A stretch of DNA of 64,000 bases, taken from positions 55,409,034-55,473,033 of the forward strand of contig OX419762.1 of NCBI GenBank assembly GCA_948567375.1, written 5' to 3'. Below the pieces are notes generated by a model, which had not been told where the DNA came from, ran no database searches, and was given only the letters and a program-made list of their open reading frames with translations. This document shows positions 55,338-64,000 of this stretch, in pieces. Within the stretch, counting starts at the first letter, position 1. Each line of letters begins with the position of its first letter. Position numbers and translations under genes: made by a program. The stretch is from Lunularia cruciata (lineage: Eukaryota > Streptophyta > Marchantiopsida > Lunulariales > Lunulariaceae).

Positions 55338-57568
55338 AAACATTGTCTCATGCATCTAACATCTTTCTATGTATGCAATCTCTTAGACAAATCAATAGAT
55401 TGTTCAATTCTGCGTCCTTTGCCTTCCTCTTCCTTGTCTCTTGTACCAACAACTTCAACTTGTGCAGTCTTGCTTCCTCCAACTTCCCTTTGACTTCCGT
55501 GCTGAGCAACACCTTCTCTTGCTTACCACTGCTGCTACAACTTCAGATTCCACCATTGTCTTGACTTTCTCCTTCTTTCTTTCCTCCTCCAACTCATTAC
55601 AATACATTTGCAACTCTTTCTCAAACTCGGCCTTCATTGCCTCCTTCTCTTATTGATTTAATACAAGTTGTTCTTCCATCACTTTCAACAATCCTTGCAA
55701 TTGGTCTTCTTCTCTACTACGCTCGGATAATTCTTACTGCCAAGCTTGATCTCTCTTGGCTGCCTTCTTCTTCACACTCTCCAATTCTTGCTCCATTACT
55801 GCCACACTTGCCTTTGAATGTTTCAACTCCACTTGTGCATTAGCAATTTCTCCCTTCAACACTTCTATGAATGCCGGCTTCTCCTTTACTTCCTCTTGAC
55901 TTTTCACCAATTCCTCCCTCATTGCTTTTGAATGCTTACTTCAAAGAATTTCCTCCACCCAAGGTTCTTTGGCTTCCATCTCTACTCTTAACTTACTTCT
56001 CAACAACAAGGTCTCCGTACTCCACTTTGTTACAACCGCTAACACATCTTTCACATCAAGATTAGCGCTTGCCATCTCTGCTTTCTTTTGCTGTAGAAAC
56101 ACCAACAAAGGACATATAACTTTTGATAGGTACTCCACTCCATTGTGCTTCTTGTGATCGGCCTTAATTTCTTTGCCTTTTGGGGATATCTCCTCTATTG
56201 GCACCTTACTCCAACATTGTGATCTTTGTATCTTCAATGTCTCCTCATCTAAGCTCTCTTCTTCGTGGGTCCAACATTGGTTGTTTTAACACTCCTCTTC
56301 TCCCTAGCAGCTCTTAGACACAACAAAACTCCTTCTTCTTCCTTCTCATGTCCTCGCTCAATGGTGGAGACCTTTAGACTTGGCTTCTCTATGTCCACAC
56401 TCCTTCTTCTTGTTTGCTGAACCTCTGCCTTGGCTACACTACCACTGCTCAACTCCTCACTCCGCAATGTGAATGCTTCTTCTCCTCCCAAGGCTTCTTC
56501 CTTTGACTTGGTTTCTCCAATTGACTCCTTTTCCTCCGGGGTTGATTCCTTTGCCTTCACCAACACTGCCTTTGGATTAGGCTTCTGCATCTTCTACAAC
56601 TGTACTGATGCAATGTGACCTTTGGGTTTGTCTCTTTCTCTTGGCCTAGGGATGTCAACTGCTACGATTCTCTCCTTTCTACTCTTCTTGTAATACTCAT
56701 CTCCTTCTCACACCCGCTCCATGTAATACCATTCATCCGTATCCGCCTCCTTGTACATATGCAAATAAAAGTGCAATGGCATCCTATTTCTCTCCTCCAA
56801 AGTCAGCAAGTTCAGCACAAAGTAAAATGAGTTGAGAAGGGCACAAAATAGTGTGGTTGCATGTCCATCCTCCAACCCATAATCATCCGCTCCACTTGTT
56901 GATGCATACACTTTGCCCAATCCACTACTTCTCTTGCAAACATTTGATGAAAGAACACCACTTGTTGCATCATGACATAGGTGGTTTGCTCTAGCTTGAA
57001 CATTGCCATCATTGTGCTAACAATCCCTCTCCACTCTGGGTCTCTATAGTTATCTACCTTATAGCCATTCTGGGTGCAAGGTCAATTTAAAGAGTACCTC
57101 ACTTTGGCAGTTTCTTCTGAGACATCACACTTCCAATGGAAGGTGGTACCTCCTACCTCTCCTGCTTCTCTCCCTTGGACTAGTCTCCAATCCGACTCAA
57201 TCTATTGAGCCAGATTCCCTCTGTTCCTTTTGTGCTTTGGTCCATCATTGCAATCACTTGCGGCAATTTTTGTCATGAAACCTAGAAAACTAAATTCCAA
57301 TTTGAGGCCAGGAATGTGATACAAAGTCTTGCTAAGACATTGATCCTCACCACTACATCTAATCTATGCATTGCAAGACCTCTTAGTGCACTCTGCTTAC
57401 TCACTTTTGGAGTCATAGTGTGTTTCCGCACTCTCTTCTTGTGAAAGATTGTTCTTAAGATTTTAACCCACTCTTCTTGTGTATTCACAATTTGCATTCC
57501 TTTGGGTTGACTCTAAATAGGGATAGGGTAGCATCTGGACATTTTGATGCAACTTCACGGAAATCTCA

Positions 57569-57577
57569 ATTTTATAG
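57569..57577 (-). promoter_or_regulatory. Putative TATA box of LTR ORF, minus-strand solo LTR
   Basis: CTATAAAAT on the element strand, about 150 bp upstream of the ATG at 57416, in the same context as the other copies. Confidence 0.5.
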
Positions 57578-58569
57578 TACTTTGTTGATCAGTCATTCTT
57601 TAGTTGCTGCTCTGCACCCCTCACCAATTTTGTGGAGTTGTCCCTTGTCACTGTCAATAACTTCTTGATCCTGAGGTAGTCACTTTCTTCCCGTGTACTT
57701 TCTTGATTGGCAAACTCCAAAGAAGCATGTTACAGGTTTTTTGGATCAGGTTGTGCTATCCAATCCAAATATGAAGTCCCTCTCTTCGCATTTCTCTCTT
57801 GTCCATTTTGGGTCCTTCAAACTTGACCCAACTTTTAGTTTTATGCCAAACACACAATTCTTCTCATTTCCACCCCATTTAGCCCTCCTTTGGCTTTTCC
57901 AACACACTTCTTCTTCCAAACTTTATCAAAACAAACCAAAACAAAAAATTTGGGTACCACACCAAGTATGAATTGTCTCTCCATGAGCTTGACACAATTT
58001 ATTTTTAGCCTTTGTATTTTTCCTCTTTGTATTCTATGCTATCTAGTGCATAAATTCTATCATAGTCTTCAGGTTTTCCACATTGGGGTAAAGCTTATGA
58101 AAGAATGGCAAAACTTCATCACTTTGAGAGTAGGTCCTAGCTTGTCAACAATCCACCAAGACATCAAAATGCCTCATGGTGGAACAATCACTTCTTCTCT
58201 TATGTAATCTTCTTTAGGCATTAGTGGTAATGATGCCAAGTGTCATTCTTCCATCAGTTAGACATTCTCAACACCAACTTGGGACACAATTCTTATTTCT
58301 ATTCCAAGAACAACCAAGGTGCTCCTCCCTTCTAGCATTCCTGAAAGTAAGAAGCCACATCTCCTTTGTGTTCCACTTGCTCTTTATCCTCACTTGAATA
58401 GAGCCATTGTGCTTTGCATGGAACTGTTTTGCAATCAAGGATGTCCCTTCATGCTGGACTGTCCCCTTCTCCTCATATTGGGTTTGGTGGTAGAGGAGGT
58501 CCGTTCAAATTTTGCTGTAGATGGCCTTTCTAATTCTTTGAGCAACTTCTCATTAGGTTGGCTTTGGTC

Positions 58570-59600
58570 CTAATGTCCCAAAGTATCCACCTCCTCACAT
58601 ACTCCTATATGCTTGGGAGACAACAGATTCTTGTTGTGCCTTCTCAATTGTGCACTTGTGATGGCATCATCTTTTGTTAGTGTAGCTATCTCCACCTTTG
58701 AAGACCAAGTGTCTTCAAGCTGCTTTGTACTTGCCTCTTCCACAAGAGTGGACAATACTTCTTCTATTGGTCGCCTATCCCCACCTTCTTTATCATTTGA
58801 TAATTCAATTTGGGAAAAGGGTGAAAATTTCCTTGGTGGTGGTAACATGAATTGCTACACTCTACTACCACTTTCTTTCTTCCATGGGAGCTTTACTTTT
58901 TTTGTTGTCTTGGGTTATATCAAGAGTGACCTCTTCTCCACAGTCTGCCAAATTGTTACTTCTTAATTCTTCATCATCCTCATTGGACCCACTATCATCC
59001 AAAAAATCCTCCACCACCTATGGGCTGGGCTTGTGTCTGTTGTTTAGTTGTATGCCCACTGGTATTTCTGGTGTCTTTTGCTTTCTTTTATAAGAGTTTG
59101 AGCTGGTGAGGCCTACATCTTTACCCACTTGCAAGACTCACAATATTTCAGCATAACATCCTTGGTTTGTTTGGCTTCCTCTGCCCACCCAAGTTGCAAT
59201 TGAAAATATCCCATGGGAAAGTGGTGCTGCTAGAAGATCTTCTCTCCCTCCTTCTACAATAGTTTCATTCTGATGTAGAAATGAGTTACAAATGGGGAAA
59301 GGAAAGTGGAAACTTGCTTACTTGCAATGTCTTGGTCAACTTCCTGACCAGTTGGTGGAATATCCTTGCCCAATCCACCTGATGTCCTTCATAAAACAAA
59401 TAGAAGAATGTAGCCTACACATTGTTGATATAAGTTGTTCTTGTTGACTGAAAAAACTTCATGATTAATATTACCATGAAGCACTTGGTTGGATTGTTAT
59501 AGCCTTTCATTTTTTAGCCATTGTTTGTTCTTGAAAAAATCACCAAACTTGTTTGTTATTTCTTTGCTCATCATGCATTTCACAATGAATTTGCACCAGC
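58570..59600 (-). pseudogene. LTR-ORF relative in F2, N-terminal and linker parts
   Basis: 58570-58848 reads as an acidic linker (E-V-L-S-T-L-V-E-E-A). 59200-59560 holds L-G-K-D-I-P-P-T-G, S-T-F-L-S-P-F-V-T-H-F-Y and W-A-E-E-A. Motif order matches the family II LTR ORF and F1. Frames change repeatedly. Confidence 0.4.
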
Positions 59601-59639
59601 TAAAAGAAGGGGTCTTGTTGTAAAGAAATCTTGAACTCT

Positions 59640-60420
59640 ATTTGTACCTTTGAGTTTATCAACCCCATGGTGATTATTGCTATCATAGGAGATTTAGGAA
59701 GAATTTTTAAATCAGTTTGTCATGATAGAGCGTTGGGAATGATATGCAATTTTCTTGGTTTGTACTTGAGCTTGATATCAAAAAAGTATATATTTTTTCT
59801 CTCATTGATGATGTTGACTCTTCATGTGCTCTAAATGTAAGGTATGCAACAAGGGTTTGTGATTGGTTTGCATAATCACTTGTTTTCCAATACGTAATAT
59901 CTCTATATTTTTGTGGTATATACCATTGCCAATTGTTCTTGATCTCAAGAGAATAATTTGTTTTTGTTGTGTTTAGTTGGCAAGACATAAAGGCAATGGG
60001 ATGGAATCCACATGGAAACTCTTGTTGCAACATATGTCCAATGGCAAAGTTAAAATTACCAACCACATAAAGTAGTTGAGGATCATATGCTTAGAAGATA
60101 GGTCATGAAGACACCATATGCTTAAGTTTCTTGAATATTCTTTGTGCTTGGTAGTCCATTCAAGCTTGCTATCTTCTCCAAGAGATCAATCAAAATTATG
60201 GTCACATGAGCATAATAGTAGATGAAGCATTGGTAAATCCAATCCATTAAATCTCCAAACTTCCACAATATTCTTAGGAGTAGACTAATCAATAATGGCC
60301 TTTATCTTTCTTTATCTTGATCCCCTCTGTTGAAACCTTATGGCCCAAGAAGGTAAATTTCTTTAATCTTCCTTCTTAACTTCCAAGAAGGAAGAATAGA
60401 TATTGCAATTAGAAGAAGCA
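59640..60420 (-). pseudogene. RNase H fragment of a different gypsy element
   Basis: The minus strand reads N-F-A-I-G-H-M-L-Q-Q, H-P-I-A-F-M-S-C-Q-L-N, T-N-Y-S-L-E, then in other frames Q-L-A-M-V-Y-T-T and I-K-L-K-Y-K-P-R. These match, in order, the RNase H blocks of chromovirus-type gypsy elements (H-P-x-A-F-x-S-R-x-L, N-Y-S-x-x-E-x-E-L-L-A, F-x-I-x-Y-x-P-G-K). Heavily frameshifted. It is a third family, distinct from families I and II. Confidence 0.65.
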
Positions 60421-60719
60421 TTCATGTGCTTATAGAAAAATATGTGTTAAGGTTAACTTGTATCCGGTCTAAGCCAATAAGGTGACAATAGTAGATGTTG
60501 TGGATACGAATGATGATAATATTAATCATTTGATATATTTGATGATAATAGATACATATATTTGATGATAATATTTAAATTTCAATGTGATATAAGTTTT
60601 TGTGTACATTGGAAGTGGGACCACTTTATGTAGAGGAGGAAGTTTGCTATAGCCACTTGGAGTAGATTTGTATGATCACTTCATTTAGTGACTAGATTAA
60701 AATTTTAGAAAACATTCAG
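60421..60719. repeat. Dispersed repeat related to 48630-48700
   Basis: 60450-60515 resembles 48630-48700. A short repeat ATATTTGATGATAATA occurs twice near 60535-60575. No coding content. Confidence 0.5.
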
Positions 60720-61381
60720 ATCAAAAGTATAGAAAATATTTACACTTTCTTTACCTAGTCTTCTAAGTTTGCTCAAGACTTCAATCCTTACTACTACATC
60801 TAAGTGATAAATTGCAAGACTTCTCACCTTATTCTGCTTACTTACCTTTGGTGGCATTGTGTGCTTCCTTATTCTCAGTCTCTAAAACATCAAACCCTCC
60901 CCAAAACCCGAGATCCTAACTCCTTCAAGACAACTGTTGAGAGGTATGGGATATCGGTGTGACATTTCAAAATCTCCTTGACAAAGTCTCACTCTTATAG
61001 TGTCACTCTTTGCTGATTGGTCATTCTTCAGTTGATCTTCAATTGACATCACAATTTTTTGTGTTTGTTTTTTGTCACTCTCAATATCATCTTGATCTCA
61101 AGGTAGTCACTTTTTTTACGAGTACTTTCTGATTGGCTAGACCCAAGGAAAAGTTGTTATAGGCTCTTTGGATCAGGTTGCACATCCCAATACAAAGTCC
61201 TCTTACTTTAGGTCCATACTTCCATAAGTCCAACCTGAGTCCTTCTGATTTTGACCTGAGGCTGACTTTGGATCTATGCCAAACACATGATTCTTCTTGT
61301 TTCTTCCCCATTTACCCTTCCTCTAGCTTTAACAATGCACTTCTTCTTTCAAACTCAATAAAAAAAATATGTGTGTACTAC
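60720..61381 (-). repeat. Family II LTR 5' fragment
   Basis: Holds the LTR start in degraded form (AGTACACACAT at 61381), an altered TATA (CTATAAGAG near 60990) and the ORF start M-P-P-K-V-S-K-Q-N-K at 60855-60857. The fragment ends soon after, at about 60720. Confidence 0.65.
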
Positions 61382-61660
61382 TCTTGCCTTATGTAGTATT
61401 GCTTGTCTGCATTTGCTACTCATTGTAAATTGAGGTGAAAATGAAACACCATCCTTCATTTCTCCTCAAAGTTGAGCAAATTCAATCCAAAGTAGAAATG
61501 AGCTGCAAAAGGTACAAATCAATGGGGTCCATTCTCCAACTATGAATCACCTGATCTATTCTCCAATTCACCCCTTCCTCTGCAAACATCTAGTGAAAGA
61601 ACACAACCTACTACTTTGTAATATAGGTGGTTCACTCTGACTTAAACATGGACATCATTG
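61382..61660 (-). repeat. Family II LTR ORF fragment
   Basis: Corresponds to the middle of the LTR ORF (compare 56720-57000), including a degraded V-V-F-F-H-x-M-F block. It joins integrase sequence of element G at about 61660, a rearranged boundary. Confidence 0.55.
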
Positions 61661-64000
61661 CACTGACTATATGCCTTCGTATCTCTCCAAGTTGCCTTGG
61701 CTTCAACCATCTTGGTAGCATAATTAGTTCATACCAAGATTTATCTCTTCCTTGTGAATTGGATCACCTGTTGGATTGGACCCACAAAATCAATTCCCCA
61801 TTTCTCAAATAGGGCCAATAGCAAAATTGGTCACAAAGGCCATTGGGAAGTAGCTATCAACTTTCTTGTTCTTTGATATGCATCATAAATTCAAGGTATG
61901 GGCTTGAGTATCCTTATACATCATAGGCTACCAATGCCCCAATGAAAGAATTTTCTTTATTGTATTCTTCAGGGCATAGTGTCCACTTGATGCTTCCAAG
62001 TGTAAGGAATCAATTACTCCTCCAACTTTGTATGCTTCCAAGCATCTCCAAAGTACTTCATCTTCACCCATTTTAAATAAAATGTTGTGCTTTAGCTAGT
62101 ACAGTCCCATTTTTCTTGAGGAAGCTTGCCCTTTGCTCTGAGTCTAGTCCTTTAAGACACTTACAAGTATGCATATAATGATATTTGGCGGCATACCTCA
62201 TACTATGCATTGCTATCAAATGATAAAACTCTTTGTCAAGAAACCAATCATTGACTTCCAGCTTTTGGTCTTGAGATTTTAACCTAGACAAGAAGCCCAT
62301 ATTAGAATCCAAAGCTCACTTCCTTACTTGCACAATGTATGTGAATTCTTGTAACAATAAGATCCATCCTTCAATTCACTCGGACAAATCCACCTTCTTC
62401 ACCAAATGTTGCAAAGCACAATGGTCCACATGGAAGACAAAATCATATCCCAACCAATAGTGGAAAAACTTCTTGCAAGCATACATCATTCCAAGTGCTT
62501 CTCTTTCAGTAGTTGAATAATTCTTTTCTACAACTGAAAGTTGTTGGTTGGTGTAGTAAACTGGATAGTCCTTCTCCTTCTCATCCTTCTAACTCAAGAC
62601 TACTCCAATTGTCATGGATGAAGTGTCCACATACACATGAAAAGGGACATCCCAATTTGAAGCACTCATAATTGGTGCTTCAACCAATTCTCCTTCAACA
62701 CCTAGAAAGCTTCTTGTTATTTTGCTTCCCACAAATAGTCTTTGGACTTCTTTAGAAGCTTTGTTAGAGGTGCAAAAAGCACCCCATAATTTGATAAAAA
62801 GATTCTATAGCATCTGACATGTCCCAAGAAGGCTCTCAGCTCCTAAATGTTTCTAGGTGATTCTAAAGCTGAGATCACTTTCACCTTCTTGACATTGACT
62901 TCAATATCTTAGCTTGAGACCCAATGCCCCAAAAGAATTCCTTCTTTCATGACAAAGAAGCATTATTCTAGGTGTAATGACAAGTTGTCAAAACAACACC
63001 TTTCAAAAGTTTGGTGAAGGTAATCTAAATGTACCTTCCTTTTGGACAAACACACAAAAGTCATCAATGAAAACTTCCACAAATTTTGCAGAAATTCTTT
63101 AAAGGTCACATTCATCATACGCTAGAAAGTAGTGGGAGCATTACACAACCCAAAGGTCATTTGATTGTATGAAAAGGTACCCCAATTGGTGGTAAATGTG
63201 GTCTTATCCTTGTCTTCTTCTCGGATGGATACTTCATTTTAGCCTGAAATCCATCAAAAGAGCTATAGCAAGGATTACCAACTACTTGGTCTAGAATAGT
63301 ATCCATGAAGAGCACAAGATGATGATCTTTCCTCATGATTCTGTTTTGTTTGAAAAAGTCTTGGCACAATTGAACCTTTCTTGTCTTCTTCTTTGGAAAA
63401 ATCATGATGGGAAAAACCCACTCATTGCTCAAGATTGGAAAACTTATTCCGGCCTCTAAGTACTTATTGATTTCCTCTTTCATTAATAGTGAGTATTCCA
63501 TGTTTAGTTGGTATTGTCTCTACCAAACAGGAACTGCATCTTCAACCAAATCAATCCAATGTTCCCCAAATTATCATAGAATACCTAGCATTTGATCAAT
63601 CAACAAGGCAAATACATCTTGATACTCTATAAATAGGGTAGTGTATCTTGCCAACTTGTCTAAAGTGATTGTCTTGGAGATTTTTAAAATTATCCCTTCA
63701 CTCAAGACTACATCTTGAGAATCATTGGAGACGATGACTCCTTCAACATGACTAACTTGGCTTAACCCAAGTCAAAAGAAATTCAAACCCTTCCTCCAAG
63801 TTGCTATTACCCAAGAAAACATTATATAGATCTTTTTCTTCAACCTCTACCTCGTAGCCTTCTAGGTAATTAACTTGAACTTCTTCATCTGAGTCCTCTG
63901 AAGATGAAGATGATGAACTTTTGGATTCATCTTTGTCTTCTGACAAAGTGGTTTCCTCAAGGTGGAGTGGGGAACCTTTGTCCAACTTATAGGTACCAAC
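61661..64000 (-). mobile_element. Element G: family II pol remnant running off the window
   Basis: Minus-strand pol collinear with elements A and B. Integrase part 61661-62072 (truncated at a junction). RNase H 62073-62700 with L-S-R-L near 62280. RT about 62700-63600, including M-K-E-E-I-N-K-Y-L-E-A-G near 63485 and a motif A remnant F-D-G-F. The acidic linker and protease side are at 63750-63985 (E-D-S-D-E-E-V-Q-V-N-Y-L-E-G). Many stops. The gag side lies beyond 64000. Confidence 0.82.

Larger units (their letters stand above)
54333..57416 (-). pseudogene. LTR-embedded coiled-coil ORF, minus-strand solo LTR copy
   Basis: From ATG 57414-57416 (M-T-P-K-V-S-K-Q) to TAG 54333-54335, the same stop position as in both element B copies. 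It is about 797 codons after removing the nested LTR. N-terminal L-D-V-V-V-R-I and F-L-A-S-N-W-N-L-V-F; middle V-V-F-F-H-Q-M-F-A-R and H-Y-F-V-P-F-S-T-H-F (56812-57012); Lys/Glu-rich linker with E-E-E-G-V-L-L-C (56249-56590); coiled coil S-V-A-V-M-E-Q-E-L-E-S-V-K-K-K (55734-55922). The acidic C-terminus lies at 54333-54643. This is the best-preserved copy, though still broken. Confidence 0.7.
53552..57961 (-). mobile_element. Family II solo LTR, minus strand, with nested family I solo LTR
   Basis: TG...CA termini: TGTGACAACCC on the plus strand at 53552 and ...GGTACCACA ending at 57961. Flanking pentamers ACAAG (53547-53551) and CCAAG (57962-57966) fit a 5-bp target duplication with one change. 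Without the 690-bp family I solo LTR and its duplicated tetramer it is about 3.7 kb. No gag-pol or PBS is attached, so it is a solo LTR left by recombination. Confidence 0.85.
49340..59600 (-). mobile_element. F2: divergent LTR-ORF-bearing repeat split by two solo LTRs
   Basis: Minus-strand remnant in three blocks: 49340-50921, 53335-53551 and 57962-59600. The left end TGTGACAACCT resembles the family II LTR terminus TGTGACAACCC. Removing the solo LTRs at 50922-53334 and 53552-57961 restores one continuous coiled-coil reading (for example V-P-K-L-K-E-Q-I-K across 53552/57962). The N-terminal block at 59200-59560 (S-T-F-L-S-P-F-V-T-H-F-Y) parallels H-Y-I-V-P-F-A-T-H-F-Y of element A. Confidence 0.55.

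Overview
The window is plant nuclear DNA made almost entirely of nested, mostly decayed Ty3/gypsy LTR retrotransposons. I found no convincing host gene, no tRNA or rRNA and nothing bacterial. The land-plant assignment rests on Tat/Athila (OTA)-type pol proteins, on primer-binding sites related to the tRNA-Asp type common in plant gypsy elements, and on a short mitochondrial cob (cytochrome b) insertion. The species cannot be told from the sequence; the density of nesting suggests a large, repeat-rich genome.

Two families dominate. Family I is young: 692-bp LTRs, one gag-pol reading frame of about 1608 codons, and an extra small zinc-finger ORF upstream of gag. It is present as a minus-strand copy lacking its 5' end (element 1, 7979-14531), a complete plus-strand copy (element 2, 33208-41045) and a solo LTR (54644-55333). 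All three insertions have 4-bp target duplications. Both gag-pol copies carry the same Asp-to-Tyr change at the catalytic position of RT motif A, so they look like members of a lineage mobilised in trans.

Family II is older, with LTRs of about 3.7-4.0 kb. An ORF of about 800 codons lies inside the LTR. It encodes a protein starting M-x-P-K, with a conserved N-terminal region, a basic/acidic linker and a long coiled coil, and is preceded by a conserved CCAAT-TATA module. Copies are element B (1455-28874, with PBS at 24845-24865), element A (2220-15776, inserted in B's 3' LTR), a solo LTR on the plus strand (50922-53334), a solo LTR on the minus strand (53552-57961), and fragments at 60720-61660. 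Element G (61661-64000) is a further pol copy running off the window. A more divergent relative of the same LTR ORF forms regions F1 (28875-33207) and F2 (49340-59600).

Layout, left to right: unassigned sequence (1-1454); B's 3' LTR interrupted by A, itself interrupted by element 1 (1455-18756); B's pol and gag (18757-24844); B's PBS and 5' LTR (24845-28874); F1 with the mitochondrial insertion; element 2; an AT-rich stretch with a direct duplication, a GC-richer island and an inverted repeat pair (41046-49339); F2 split by two solo LTRs, one of which holds the family I solo LTR (49340-59600); a different gypsy RNase H remnant (59640-60420); then family II fragments to the window end. The inferred order of events is F1/F2, then B, then A into B, then element 1 into A; element 2 is also recent, with about 5 differences between its two 692-bp LTRs counted by eye.
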